From Eudorina sp. 2006-703-Eu-15 (lineage: Eukaryota > Chlorophyta > Chlorophyceae > Chlamydomonadales > Volvocaceae): a DNA stretch of 64,000 nt. The stretch spans positions 526,146 through 590,145 of the forward strand of contig BDSI01000020.1 of the NCBI GenBank assembly GCA_003117195.1, given 5' to 3'. Position 1 is the stretch's first letter, and every line of letters begins with the position of its first letter. A program made the position numbers and the translations under genes. Below are positions 33,358 through 46,689 of the stretch, piece by piece. The notes under the pieces were generated by a model. It searched no databases. It saw nothing but the letters and a program-made list of their open reading frames with translations, and was not told the DNA's origin.

Positions 33358-34682
33358 CACGTTCCCCTTGACCACCGAAGAAACTGTGCCGCTGCCAAAA
33401 GTAAAGAATGAAGATAGGAATTGATAGCACAAGCCCTACAGAACCCCAGACTGGTGAAGTGTACGGTACCTGGCGGGTTGCATGCTGTGTGCACTGATTG
33501 ACGACGTTTGTCGCTTGGACTTACAACTGAAGCTGTTACTTGCAGCCAACCGCCTAATCATCGGCGCGCTACTTACAAGTTATCGCATGTGTGTGCCGAG
33601 CTGCAATCGCTTCAAGTGTCACGGAAAGACCAATAAATACCGATAATATGACACCGATATTGCAGAATTTTTAGCAGAACTATGTTCCTTGCATATTATA
33701 CAGCAGTTGACCGCAGAACCGCGGAAAGCAGGTCCGCTGCTAGGGAGCGCACGGTTCCGGAGCAGGATGTGGGCTGTGGAAGCCCCAATAACCAAGACTG
33801 CGGCAAATGTGGAGGCATTTATTGCGACTCGTCAATACAGACGGGCATTAAATTGAACGAAATGGTGCTGAGGATTGTGTTGTGGTTGCTCCCGTGGTGG
33901 CAAGTGGCCACGATGCAAGGCGAAACCACAGCCATTCCCTTGCACAGCTCAGGCCTTCGCTGCCAAACCATGCTTTCTCTGCATGACACTGCTACCCATA
34001 GGGCGAGCTATGAGCTATACCAGCAACAACCGGCCATCTGGTCCGTGGTTTCATGAGTGCGGCTTGACTTGCTGACAAGGCATTTTGTTGGGAAACCAAA
34101 CAGTCAAGCAGCCACCCCCGTCCTAGGATCCGAACCCGCCCAAGCGTCACTGCCCCTACCGATCAGCAGATGGCGTGAGCTCCGAACGCTGCTTGACAGC
34201 AATGGTGCTGGCTCGGGTTACAGCGGACCCTCAACGGTGTATAACAGGGCCTACCAGGGCAAGCCCCAACGGGTCCCAGCGACAAGGCGGCAGGGTACCC
34301 ACGCAAACTTGACATACCCCACAAACTTGACATGCGCAGCTGAGGCGAGGTTAGCCAACCACGCCTTAACCGACTGGACTCTCCACCATGTCCCACACCA
34401 CCGGGGTCTTCGCGGCCGTCCGGTGCGTCCGCGCGCCCCCACGTGTCCGCCCATCCGCCACACAGCGGAGCCCGGATGCAGCTTCCATTGGCGGGGCCCC
34501 GCTGGGGCTTCCCCAGGTCGGCACCGATGGTCCCCTTCCGGATCCAATATGACATCCGTGCACACATTCGGATAATTTTGCCCTCCTGCCGCCCACACAA
34601 AACACAACTCCCACAAACCTCGCCCCACGAACCCATCAACCTGCGACCCCATCCCCAGCTCCCACCGTGTCAAGAAGCGGGG
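33358..34682. other. Intergenic, no confident gene
   Basis: A plus-strand frame of 124 codons at 33682-34056 contains CGSPNNQDCGKCGG and a hydrophobic run MVLRIVLWLLPWW, but it has no recognised family, so I leave it uncalled. The rest is AT-richer promoter-like DNA for the minus-strand gene to the left and 3' flank for the minus-strand gene to the right. Confidence 0.4.
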
Positions 34683-37600
34683 TTAGGACGGCGCAGCTGT
34701 GTGGATGCCTTGTGGGTGGCAGTGCAGGCCCAGCAGGGCCTGACGCAACCGCCTCCTCGCCCTCAGGCAGGCCGCCTGGTCAGCAGCTACCAGCCGCACA
34801 CCCCTCTCAGCCACCTCCGGTGTCTCCGCGTCCGTCATCAGCGCCCACACCTCCCTCCGCAACTTCACAACCCACGGGTCGCGGCTCCGTGCCACGCCCG
34901 CCGCATCGCCGCCGCCCCTTCCGAGCAACGCGCGCACAACGCCGCGACACAACGCCGCGGTCGCGATGCTCCCCTCCACCGCTTCCGGTCCGCCGATTTC
35001 GGCCCCACCCGCTTCATCGGCCTCATGCAGCCCATCTGCTTCTCGAGCCGCCCGCGGGTCCATGTGCCGTACATCGCCCGCTGCCATCCTCGCCGGTCCG
35101 GAGCCAGCCTCGGGCCCCTCCTCACCCACCTCCCGCACCCCGCCGCTCCGCTGCCGGTAGCCTGCGTCCCCCGGCTGCACCAATACATCCGTCCATTCAA
35201 GCCAGTACGGCACGTCGTACGGTCCGCAGGACGGCCGGTGCTCTGAAGCAGCCGCGGCAGCGGAGGCGGCGACACCAGGTCCTGAGGCATCGGCCCCGGG
35301 TCCGGCTGCCTGTCCCTGCCTTCGTCCTTGCTCGTCCATTCTGCCGTATCCGCATTCCCAGCAGCTGTCCGACTGGTCCAGGAGCTCCTCCAGAGCCATC
35401 CGCAGCGCTCCTCCTCGCCGCCCTCCTGCAGGTGGCCCCGGCCCCGCCTCCTCCTCTAGGCCCCGCCCCGCCCTGCCGCTCTGCTGCTGAACCCCTTCGC
35501 CCTCCGCGCCACTCTCCCCGGTCAGCTCCACTCGCGGCCGCTTGGATGCCGCCCGGACTGGACCCCACAGACCTCGCTTCTCCCCTGCGCGGGGCGCAGT
35601 GGGCTCCTGAGCTCCCGCTCCTAGGCCAGCCTCCGCCTCCCTCCAGCGCAGCCGCAGCTGCTGCACCAGGCCTCGAAACACTGCCACCAGCTGCGCGATA
35701 GGGGGCTCCAGATGTTGGCGCATATTCCCGCTGGGGTTTTGATCCGGTTTCGGGGCCGAATGTGAATCCATGTTCGACAGTCCGTGATGTCCAGAGAAGC
35801 CGCACGCAACCGTATCCGCATCCGCATCCGCGTCCGCATGTGGCCGGCCCCCGGGTGGATCTGAGGAAGTGTGGCAGCCGGTGCCGACGAGTGATGGGCG
35901 GGCGTCCCTATCCTCCGCCCGCGGTGCCGGTCCCTGGGTTCCCAGGCAGGTGCGCAGGTTGTGCAGCAGTGCCTGAGCCGCTGCCCGCTTCGCCGTGTCT
36001 GGACACCAGAGGAATGCCGTGTCCGGTGCCCCGGCGGCGTCTGCGGCGTCAACAGCCTCGTGGGCGGGCAGGCAGAGGGAGGTGAGGGGCGCCGCCTTCC
36101 GGAGAGCCAGCAGCGGCCCGCCTTGGGCGGCGAAGGAGAGCCGTACGACCCAGGCGTGTAGCAGCACCTGCCGGGTGGGGCACAGCAGGAGAGCGGGTGG
36201 CGGGCGGCCAGGGACGGAGGCACGGAGCGGAGGGAAAGGGAAGGGACAGATGTCGGAATGGTGGACCTCATTGACTACACCCGGCGGTGTGCCACCCACC
36301 CAGCCGCCGGTGCGATCGGCCGAAGATACATCACACAAGACGACGGCGAAGCAACGACCGAGACGGAGAGCCCTTCGCCCACCCGCATCTGGCCCGTCGC
36401 AATGGACGGGCATGTACCACAGCGTACCGCCTGTGTACGGCACTACCCTGCCACAGTCGGGTCCATCCTCGCGCTGCCGTACCTGTACTGCCAGGTCTCG
36501 CCCAAACACCCGCACCCACCCGCGCCGCTAGGATAGGATCCAGATCCTTCTCCACGCCCCGTCGAGAATCCCGGTTCCGGTCTGGAGCCTGGCTGGGAAG
36601 CTCCTCGGCCACCGCAGCAGGGGCCGCCACTGCTGGAAAGTCCATCGTCGTCACAGCCACCGACTTTGCGTCTGGGTCTGAATCAGAACCAAGATCCAGA
36701 TCCAGATCCAGATCCGGCGCGGCAGCTCGCCCATACCCCTGCTGAGATCCTCTCATATTCGGCTGCCAGTGACCCGGCGTCTCCAGGGATGGACCTGCTG
36801 CCGGCCAGCGCCCCGCCGTTCCCCTCCCCCGCCGCCGCCGCCGCTGCGCCGCCAGCGCTACACTGCAGTGCACCACCGCCTGCCAGGTGAACAACGCTTC
36901 CACCTTCATACAGACAGGCGGGCGGGCAGGGATGGGTGCAGGAGGGAGGATAGCGAAAGGTGCTATAACAGTAAGAGGAGTGGGAGGGCCAGGGAAGGAC
37001 AGAAGAAACGATCAGATGGCGAGGAGCAGCGTGACAGGGCCCTGAAGCCTATCCACACTGTAACGGTACTACGGGAGATGGCGAGGAGCAGCGTGCCGGA
37101 TGCCCCACAAAGCTGTTCGCAGCAGGATGCAAACCGCAGGCGACAAATGTGCTTGCTGGTCAAGGAGATCAGCCCGTGCAGCAACCTTAGGAAGTCCTGG
37201 GAGACACTCTCGCCGCCGCCAAGGGGCTGGGGTGGGCTTCAAGGCCCTGCAGGGACCCACCAGCCCCCGGCTCCCCCGGCTCCTGACGGCGGGGGGTGGG
37301 GGCAAGCAGACGCGGTGGAGGCCCTCCCCTGCCTGGCTTGGGTGGGGTGGGGTACTTCACTTGACACACTCCCCAGCAGCACTGCACAGAAGCTGACGCA
37401 GCACAGCACAGCACAGCACAGAAGCTGACGCAGCACAGCACAGCACAGCACAACACAGCATTGCCGGGCGCATCTGCACGTCTTCCATGCCACGCAACTT
37501 TGCCCCTCCACCGCATTTGGAGACACACAGCAGCCGAATACCTGCATGCGGTCCCGCACGCACAGCAACGCGCCCGTGCCGCCCACCTCCAGTCCGAACG

Positions 37601-40600
37601 TCACGTGCAGCGAGGCCCCGGGTGGCCCGTCCAGCTCCCCCGCGCGGCCATCCGCCGCTGCCTGGTTCGGTGGACACCGCCCGGCCACCTGCCCCCCGGG
37701 AGGCCCTGTCGGTGTGTCTGTCGGTGTGTCCGCCTGGGTGGTCTGTCTGCTGCGGGCGGCTGCTGGAGGCGGAGGAAGGGGCGGGCCGCGATGCGGCCCT
37801 AGCACGGCCGGGTCGCACTCCCTCCCCATCCCCATCGCACTCCCCCGCACGTCCACCGCCGCGCCCATAGCCACGGCCTCATGGGCCCAGCCCCGCGGGA
37901 CATACAGCAGATCTCCCGGCTGTAGCACCACAGCTTGTGTGGCTGCAGAGGGTGGCATGGACTCCACGGCCCGTGTCATCGCGCCGCAGTGAGCTACAGC
38001 CGCAGTTCCGCCAGGCCGCAGCTCCATCACGGGTGCCGTACCCGTACACGTACCTCTATGCGCCTCAGGACCCGCGTCGGAGGGCTGGGGCCCCCCTGCC
38101 GCCGCCGCCGCCGCCGGCGCTGTGTCCGTTTGGGGACCGCGTCGTGGCGGCGGCGGTGGTGGCGGTGGTGGTGGTGGCGTGAGGGGCCCTGCCACGGGCA
38201 GCCGCGGGCAATAGGTCAGCGGCAGTAGCTGTTGCGGCAGAAAGCGTGGTGGCTGTAGCAACCACTTCTTGGCGCCCTGCAGCTGTAGCACCAGCACGCA
38301 ATGATCGTCGTAATGGGCCGCCAGGCCCTGGCTGTCTGCGGAGGGGGGATGTAGGAGCGAATGATGTCAGGGTACTAGTGTGCGGCACAAGCATGGTACG
38401 ACACAAGCAGGGTACGACATGTGCATGGTACGGCACATGCAGGTAGTGTACGAACCACGCCACAGTGCGCTGCGCCGCACGTACCCGCTGAGTACGACGT
38501 ACCCCGTAGATCGTGCCCCTGCCCCTAACATGCCGTACTTGGCCGCAGGAGCAATCGCGGGCCGGAAGGGAGGGTTCGAGGTCGTTGGTGGTGGTGGTGG
38601 CAGGGCTGCCACGCGGACACAAATACGGACGTGATAGTGGATACGGGCACATTAACGTGCAAGGACAAGGATATCGCCAAGGAGGCGAGGCCACATTTCT
38701 AGCCCGCACGTCAAAGACCACACCGTCATGCAAAGCTCAGCACAAACAAACACCCACTTCCCGTCGCCAGGTATCCGCACACCCTTCCTCGACCCCCCCC
38801 CTCACCCGGCGGAGTGCAGTACACATTGGCCCCCACGGGCAGCCCCATCAGCCCCTCCAGGGAGTCCTGCCTCGAGGGAGGGGTTCAGGTACCGGTACCG
38901 GTACAGGGGGATAGAAATTTAGAGTCCTCCTCTGGGAAGGACAGGGTGGGTTTTAGGGTGTCGAGTTACAATTGACTGGAGGGCGGATGGGAGTGCTGAG
39001 GTCGCAAAGGGACCGACGCCCCCGGTGACCTGCCCCGGTGACCTACCCCTGTAGAGGGAGACGCCCCCGGCTGCCCTCCCCCACAGTTGCTTCTGCCAGC
39101 AGTCCACTGTTGTGAGGAGCACACAATGCCGCCCCTCCGGCAGCTGGCAGCTGCAGTGTCGGGGTCGTCACCCGCCAGATGATGATCCTTCATTCCTCCA
39201 ACCCCACCTGTACGGCAGCCACCCTGGAGCTCCTCGCCCCGGCGGCCCGCAGCACCACCGTGAAGCCCCCGTGCAGCGCGGCGCTGCAGTCGGTCGACGT
39301 CACCGCCAGCTGGGGGCCCGGCGGGGCCGCGTCCGTCAGAACCTCCGCTACCGCCGTCGTCCCGGCGGCCCGATGGGTCGGCTCCGCCACCGGGGGTTCA
39401 GCGGCAGCGCCGGCGATGTACGCAGCGTCCAAGCCTAATGGTCCCGGGACGGCTGCTGTCTGCTCAACGGCCCTCTCGACACCAAACGGGGCGGCGGCGT
39501 CGGCGGCTGCGGTGTGAAACCGTTCCGACCCGCCTCGTACCAGGTCCACGTCAGCCCTCGCGATCATGTACGGCTGCATGACGTCACGAGCCTGCCGTAT
39601 GTACGGTACAAGCTGACGGCAGGAAGCGTCCATGAGCGGGCAGTAGCAGCAGGCCGGCAGCAAGTCGTACATCAGGGACCTGACCGTCAGGAGAGGCGGC
39701 GATGCGGCGCTGCCGTCGGCCGCACCGCCGCCAGACCCCGCCTGCGCCGGCAGTAGCAGCGGCCGCACCTCCCAGCACTCGGCCAGCAGGCGTCTCCAGT
39801 CGGCAGGCTGTAGCAGCCCCCGCAGGCGGGCGCAACCGCTCCCACAAGTACGCGCCCCATCAGCGCTGCTGCCGCTGCTGCCGCTGCCGACCCACTGTCC
39901 ACCACCACCAGCAGTAGCCGCTGCACCCGTTCCACGTAACTCAAACCGGGCGGGCCCGAAGCTGTCCCGGCCGCCTGGAGCCGCGCGGGCGTCTGCCGCC
40001 GCCTGCACCTGCGCCCCACCTGCCATCCCGTAGCCGTCCAAGGGGGCAGGGGAAGGGTCGGCGGGGTCGGCGGGGTCGGAGTTTGCGATCAGGTCTGTCA
40101 GCAGCATCACCAGGCTGGCTAGGTCCCGCAGGACTGACCCCGGCGGCGGACGGAGCCGAGGGGGCACCGGCGGCCACCGCGGCTGAGCCCACGCAGGCGC
40201 CTCTGCAGCCCCCGCCGCAGCCGAGCCGCCCGCACCGCCGGGCAGCGCCTCAGACGCGCCGCCGCTCTCCCCGCCAGCTGCTGCTGCTGCGTGGGTCGCC
40301 GCCGCCAGGGTCGCACCGCGGGCTAGCCGCCAGGCCTGGCAGAGCGACCGCACAACGGGTCCGGGGTTCATGGGGTCAGGCTCGACAGGACCGTGCTTTC
40401 ATGGCAGGGATATTCGGCGCCGAACTAAACGTACGGCAGGCAAATGCGTATCGGGGCGGGTGTGAGCGGCACCACATTCACTGGACAGCACCGGCGCAGG
40501 GGTTCCGAGGCCCGTGAGAGAGGTGTGTGCCTCCGCCAGCCATGCGCCGTTCCCGGCTCCTCGCAGCCGCGCAGGATCTGAGTCACGCAGCCCGTCACCC

Positions 40601-40735
40601 GTCACCCGTCACCCGCACCTGCTGCACGACTGGAAGGATTGCAGCCGCCTGGCGGACGCCCACGCGGGGGCCCACATGGGGGCCCGGGCTGCGGTTGACG
40701 GCAATAGGGAGCCCAGGGTCCTGCACCTCCTCCTC

Positions 40736-40766
<31 letters not shown>

Positions 40767-42640
40767 ACCCCGGACGACACCACGCCATCTGGGGCGGCTC
40801 CGCCGGCGGCCTCGCACGGCAAGGCGCCGCTGCGGGCATCGCCGCGACCACCAGCCCCCTCGCCGCTGCCGAACGCCGCCGCCTGCCCCCGACCACCACC
40901 GCGCGCTTGTTGCTGTGGAGATGCGGCCGCTGCGCCTAATCCCAAAACATCGCCGATCGCACGTGTGGCTGCCGGTGCTTGCTCGTCCATTAACATCAGG
41001 TCCAGCAGTAGCTGCAGCAGCTCCGCCACCCGCGGATGACTCAATCGCCGCAGTCGCAACTTACGCCGCTGTCTCAGCTCTCGACCTGGCGGCAGCGGTG
41101 GAGGCACCCGGGGGGCCGGCTGGACTGCCGCGGCCCCGTCCCGTCCTCCAAAGGCCAGGGCGGCGACCAGGCTGCTCAACAGTACGGGCACGGCCCCCGC
41201 AGCTGCCAGAGCCTGTCCGTGCGGCGTCGGCGTCGGAGTCGGAGTCGGAGTCGGGTGTGTTTTTGGGCAGCGGGAAGTGGGTCGGGACCGTTCGTGCGGT
41301 AACGAAACACATTTCGATAACACGGCGTAAGAGGCGGCCCCGCCGATTAGAAAGCCTCCTTGGTTGCCGCGCAGCCCAAAACATGTCTATCTCGCCGGGA
41401 CCTTGCTCGCTTGCTGTGAAGAGGTACCCTGAAGGTGGGTACGACACTACACTCGGATAGACTCGGCACCCAGCTCCTAGTACTCAGGCGGCCAGATCCA
41501 CGAGGATCCAGAGAAACGTCCGATGATCCAGTTCCAGATCCCCGGCACACAAACCTGATACATTCCACTCGGCTGGCTGTGCCTGGGAGTTTTGAAATTC
41601 AATACCGCTTGAAGATCCACTCACATGCACCCGGGCACCCGGATCCAAGTCCCTGGCCCTACCTCACGACATCACATTACGTTACATCATCCAACCTCCC
41701 TCAAATAATTTCCAACCCACCTGCCTGCCCGCGGGCACCAGAGCCAGGGTGCGGCACGCCAGCAGCACCAGCTGCCAACACACTCCCTCGGGGGAAGCCC
41801 AGTCCCGAAGCGGCCGAACCGTTGACCCCGCACCAAGCAGTGGAGCAACCCCCTCGTCATCGCCATCGGTGTCAACACCGCTGGCGCCACTGCCACTGCC
41901 GCTGCCCGTGTCGCTGCTGCTACTGCCGCGCGCATCGCTGCTGTCTTCGGTGCCGCTGAGGCTGCTGCCGCTCCTTTGGCTGCAGCCGAGGGCCTCGCTG
42001 GCGGCGTGCAGGACGAGGTTCAAACAATCTAATGCCGGCCTGCCGCCGTCCGCACCACCCCCCGCATCGCACTCGGCGCCCCCGAGGGTATTCGGAGGGC
42101 TGTGCGGCCGCTCGCCCGAGGAGCCTGTCGCAGTCCATGAGGCAGGGCATTCAGGGACGTGGACGGTTTGGACGGGCGCAGCTGCTGAAGCAGCCTGGGC
42201 TGGCTCCGGATGGAGGGGGGATGGAGAGAGCGAGAACGACATGAGGCCTGCTGCATGGTGTGTGTGTTCCTGGTCCGTGTGCATCAAGGTCCGTTCGCCG
42301 TGCTTTCATGGTTTGGTTGATCCGGCACCTGTACGAAAGCTCCAGTTCCCGGCCGATCCCGGGGGCGAGCTCTTAGTCTCTTACCGCTGGCGCCTTCCAC
42401 CAGCGAGACAGCAAGCAGCTCCACCAGACACGGCGCCAGGTTGCTCTCGAGCGCAACTTGGGCTAGTCCATCAGGACCGGCACCTGTCAGCTCGCGGCAT
42501 AAGCTCTGAGCGTCGCAGTAGAGAACGGTGCCCATCATCCCATAGAAACGTCTCAAGGTCAGACTCAAATTGCGTACCTCAAGACTTTTCGCCGCTTTTG
42601 GTTCTTTGGGCAAGCTTGCGAGCCAGCTGTACTGGGCCAT
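34683..42640 (-). CDS. JmjC-domain oxygenase of the ribosomal-oxygenase type (NO66/MINA53-like), large multi-exon gene
   Basis: The JmjC core is secure: exon 38866-38806 encodes DSLEGLMGLPVGANVYCTPP and exon 38335-37542 encodes SQGLAAHYDDHCVLVLQLQG (HxD iron ligands) and, after a Pro-rich insert, QPGDLLYVPRGWAHEA (distal His) and ASLHVTFGLEV. The HxD...PRG.xH layout and LQLQGAKKW fit the ribosomal oxygenases, Fe(II)/2-oxoglutarate enzymes that hydroxylate ribosomal-protein histidines. Other probable exons: 42640-42385 (MAQYSWLASLPKEPK), one ending 41721, 41212-40727 (starts ALAAAGAVPVLLSSL, ends in polyGln and polyGlu), about 40395-39208 (LLQPADWRRLLAECWEVRPL), a small one near 39106-39047, and one starting 37226. 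Downstream open frames to a stop at 34683 resemble a C-terminal winged-helix and a disordered tail, but their splicing is unresolved. The product would far exceed 1,500 residues, with long low-complexity insertions. The 3' part could be a separate gene. Confidence 0.75.
37380..37462. repeat. GCACA and GAAGCTGACGCA tandem repeats in a JmjC-gene intron
   Basis: Two copies of CACAGAAGCTGACGCAGCA, each followed by several CAGCA/CACAG units. It lies just downstream (sense) of the exon ending at 37542. Confidence 0.8.
40739..40766. repeat. CTG/CAG run encoding polyglutamine
   Basis: Nine perfect CTG units on the plus strand form a CAG run in sense orientation. It encodes polyGln followed by polyGlu at the end of the 41212-40727 exon of the JmjC gene. 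Confidence 0.8.
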
Positions 42641-43610
42641 GCTACTGCACCGAATCCTGTCGGGCATTTGACGCCAGCTCAACGGGCGTTTTGTATTGTG
42701 ACGTGCATGTTTCCGCTTGTTCTGATATCAAAAGTCATTTTGTTTGGCGAGTCCCCCCCAAAAAACGCTCGCGGTCACCGACAGGTTGAAGCCGACGTCT
42801 ACTAGCTGCAATTTATATCCAACACCGATATAGATATGTAGTTATCAGTATTTGCCTTGGCGATGCATGGATGGGATGGTTACGTAAGGCTTAGTTGTCA
42901 ATCGGATTCCGGGGATCCCATCCGCCCAACGTGTCATCGTCTCATCGATCCTTTCCACAACGCCCTTATGGTGAGGCTCCACACGGGCGGTAGCTCCGAC
43001 TGCATGGACGGCACACCTTGCCGATTGAAGTTGGTTTAGTAATACGGATGAAGCGGTCCCATGTATAATTTCATGTCAGTTACAGCGCACCACCCAACAA
43101 GCATCGGCGCATGACCAGATCGTGTAGTCAATGAAGGGCTGATGGGCTGTAGTGGCGTATGGCGGTGGTGGGAGACCAACGCTGCACGTGTTAGGGTCTG
43201 GCGGCCACGAGGGACCTTCGGTGGGCTCTGGTATATCACCATGTACGGCAGCTGGGTGTGTACCACAAAGTTGGCAACAAAGCGCGTGGTTTCGCAAACT
43301 CTGGGATGGCGTGAGGTTCGCCGAAAGGTCAAAGCTGCAAAAGCGGCGCTAACCGGTCGAACCGTGCACTTGGCGGAAGGCCGTGGCCAGGACTGATGAC
43401 AAACGGGGTTTCAGCGCAATCCGACTATGCAACTGCGTCCAACGGTCCAAGCCGTGTCGGATATCCGGTTTGCACAGTGCCATCTCCCAACCGTCTGATC
43501 GATGTACGTACTACAGTCGAACCGTAAAGTATACGCTGTCGCTCGTATGAACGGAAAACGTGTGATTATTATTTAATGACATTTGTTACACATATTTGGT
43601 AATCTGAAGG
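42641..43610. other. Intergenic, likely promoter DNA on both sides
   Basis: Lies between the JmjC start (minus) and the small membrane protein (plus), so it probably holds two divergent promoters. A minus-strand frame at 43332-43150 reads RFVANFVVHTQLPYMVIYQS and looks weakly coding, but it has no recognised domain or splice partner. An in-frame ATG at 42682 is an alternative JmjC start. Confidence 0.35.
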
Positions 43611-43799
43611 ATGCCAGGGCTATTCGAACCGACCTCAAGTAGCTTTCGGAGGCACGTCCGCGCAGTGCGAGCCACCGCGGCAGTCCTTTTGGTTGCTGCG
43701 GTTGGTGCTGCTGGATATGCGACCTTTAGTGTCGGACAGGCAGCATACAGGCTGATCACCCCTGGCGTAGACTCCGACAAAAAACAAGCTGATAAGTGA
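43611..43799 (+). CDS. 62-residue single-pass membrane protein, unknown function
   Basis: Single-exon frame from ATG 43611 (context AAGGATGCC, good for algae) to TGA 43797-43799. Residues 1-22 are basic (MPGLFEPTSSSFRRHVRAVR). Residues about 23-46 form one hydrophobic segment, AVLLVAAVGAAGYATFSVG. The tail ends in charged DSDKKQADK. The positive N-terminal side predicts N-in, C-out topology, or an organelle inner-membrane small subunit with a basic presequence. I do not recognise the family. It could also be chance, but its composition differs from the surrounding non-coding DNA. Confidence 0.5.
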   Translation: MPGLFEPTSSSFRRHVRAVRATAAVLLVAAVGAAGYATFSVGQAAYRLITPGVDSDKKQADK

Positions 43800-46689
43800 A
43801 CACTCCTGCAGGATCCTGCTAAGGGTCTTGGGATTAGACTTTTTGATGTTACAAAGATGTTTACAAATGAGTTAGGATGGCGATGTTAGGACGGCGGTTG
43901 GCTTGAAGCGGTGACTCAAACGAAGAGTTGCAGCCTTGCCGACCGACCGCTTGCGTCGGTCTGACCAAGATACAAGCACCAGAAACAGCTTAGCGCGGGG
44001 GCACCGCGCAACCTGTGCCGGGTGGCATGACCCCGCCCAGGCGCGGACGGACCTTCGGCGACGCCTTTGGTGACGTGATAGCAGACCGGGCTACCTCGCA
44101 ACGCGGCACAAGGGATAAGATGCCGCTGCAAACGGCCATGATGGGGAACAGACGCCTGCCGACAGGAAGTGCGCCACAGCCTTCTGCTCTCTGCAAACCG
44201 AGGGCCTGATGAGGTGATGGAGGCCCAGGGCAGCTGACGGTGGGTGGGGCAGAGTTCCTTGGCGCAATCATGGATGTGTGTTGGGAGTTGGGAATGATCC
44301 GTCGTCGAAACCCGGAACACCGCCGGCACATTCCGCGCCGGACTCGTTGTGACTCTGGTTCTAGGCCGGCACGCAGCTAACCTGTGCAGAAAGGAGTTGC
44401 ATTCACTGGCCTGCCGCACGCGCACATGTCGCATTCGGGCTGGCCCTGTCATGTGGATCGCGCCACACCGCCCCACACCGCCCCACACCGCCCCACAGGC
44501 CTGCGTTCGCGCACATTCGAGCACATGTTCACATCAACAGTAGGGCCGGGAGGAAGCTCCTGGCGTCGTACCCCGTTCGTCAGGCCGGTGTGCTGCTGCT
44601 GGCCGCAGCCGTCATCTTGAGTCTGTTTTGTTGATATCGGGAATATCGGGATGGGATGGGAGGGGTCACTCGCATGTGTCAGCAGCCGCGTGACGAGCAG
44701 CAGCGCAGCGGCGTTGCGAAGAGCAAGATGGAGCGCAGGGAGGGAGCAGCCGCATGTGCAGCGCTGAAATGCAGCGCTGAGAGCAGCGCACCTGAGGGCG
44801 GCACTCATTATCCTGTCACATTTCAGCGATTGCAAATGGATGATGGAGAGGCTGTGTTGATGGGTGTGGACCTGCAACACATGCCGGCCTCGGTTCATAG
44901 GGTGCTGCGGACAACGGCGGAGTCCCGGTACAACTGTTTTGGTGCCTCATGGAAATCGTTGGCATGTCTAACAGAGGCGGTCATTGCGCTGCGCTTGCGG
45001 CCCGGCAGTCGAGCAGTGCACCGTCTGGGTTTCGATCTAAGTGAGTTTCTCATCGCCGGTGCCTGCTGGTAGACGTATCTTGGCAGGCAGGCTGGGAAGG
45101 CAGGCTAATACATATATTGCAAGACAGTTTTCAGCACCAGAAGCGTGGTAGTTACGAATGGTTGGAGAAGACGGGTAGCTGTCACAGTCGGCAATGGTGT
45201 AGGATGCAGGGGCTGTAGTCTGTCGTAGGACGGATGCGCTTGCGAAGGCCGATGGTGCTGACATGCGACAGGGATCGCGCCGTTGCCAGTGGATCCATTG
45301 AACTGATCCAATATATACCTCCGAGGCAATAGTAGCCACTGACCTAACCTGACAGGACAGCTGTCACCCGTACGATAGGGCGGCCCGAAGTGGACTAATG
45401 GCCCTGGGGTGCTGCGCCTCAGTATCTCCGCTTAGTCACACGCACCAAGAGCCCGAGTGTTAAGGGCAATCTGGGGCGGAGCGTTAACGCCCAGACCACG
45501 TGTAACCGTTGAGCCAACGTCCTAGACTGAGCCGAAACTGTCTCGACAATTAAGTTCGCACTAACAGGTTATGTGCGAACTTCGTTGGAATTCTCCGCTT
45601 ATGTCCCGTTCTGTTGTAAGGCGTGCGCAAGGGGCCGCCGAGGGGCCCATTTGAGTCGCAGCTGCCTTTCGGACCTGCGATTTGGGTCACCCGTCGTACG
45701 GACATAGCCGATTCGACATCCAACATAGCAGGCGGATAACATGTGACGGGGTTGCCGTTTCGTGAGCTGCACCGGGACAGATGCCCTCAAGACACCCAGT
45801 CAGCCGGAGCGCCTCTAGGGGTCGCGTGGAAGCATACGGGGCATGAATGCACGTTTGAAGACACATTCACACCGCTCGCCGCAATTGTCACTCAAAAAAG
45901 AATTACTTTCGACGAAAGTACAGGGCGGTATACATCGCCTGCCCGGCAGACTGCTTGTACGACGGTCCGACAGCGCGATGTCGTCCGTCTGCCCCAGCAT
46001 CTGACACTGTCAGGTTGACGGGCCCTGTAGCCGCCGCCGGCAGTCGACGGCAGCTGCCGAGTTGGACGGGGCAAACTACCGGAGAGCGATCAAACACATA
46101 CGTGCACCCTGCGCTGCACAGCTGGTACCAGCCCGCCGCCCCGCACTCGAATTCCAGCCGCGGCGCCTCAACCCATCCACGCACGTCCGCGTCAGAGCCG
46201 CACGGCACCGACCCTCGCCACGCAGCAGCCACCATCGCGATCGGGCACTGCAATGCCTGCGAGCCTGCCCCCCCAAACACACACACTCCCCCAAACGCAT
46301 GTCCTGGACAAAATTACAATGATATGTTCCAGGCGCATGCCTTGCAATTTCCACCGGGTAACCAACGGCCCCTTCCGTGAGCAGGTGGTCTAGGCGCTCC
46401 GCCCGACGTATGTGCTGCGCCTCAGGCGGTGCCGTACCTGTAAATTCTCTCCTCTCGCGCGCGCTCGACTCCACATCACGTAGGTTCAAAAATCATGTGG
46501 CGGCCGTGCCATCCAATGTGCCATACAGCCGCCGCCCGTCCCCCTCTCAACAGGCAGATAAATGCGCTCGCATTCTCTTGGCGTCATGTCTGTAGTCTCT
46601 GTGTGAATGTTCTATTTTGGCTGTATTTGGCTAGTGTGCGGTCACATCGAAAGGGGTACGCTCATCATGAGGAGATGGATACCTGGCAA
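43800..46689. other. Intergenic, no confident gene
   Basis: Open frames of 100-200 codons on both strands, such as plus 44656-45072 and minus 44524-43916, show no recognisable domain and no splice pattern. A triplicated CGCCCCACAC unit occurs near 44.46 kb. The right end is the 3' flank of the pathogen-related gene. Confidence 0.35.

Noticed and set aside
34667..35701. Plus-strand 344-codon frame rich in Pro, Arg and Ala
   Set aside because: It is antisense to the longer minus-strand frame ending at 34683 and has no domain of its own.
37380..37462. Transposon ends at the repeated AGAAGCTGACG units
   Set aside because: The two copies are direct and embedded in CAGCA simple repeat, which fits replication slippage better than mobile-element termini.
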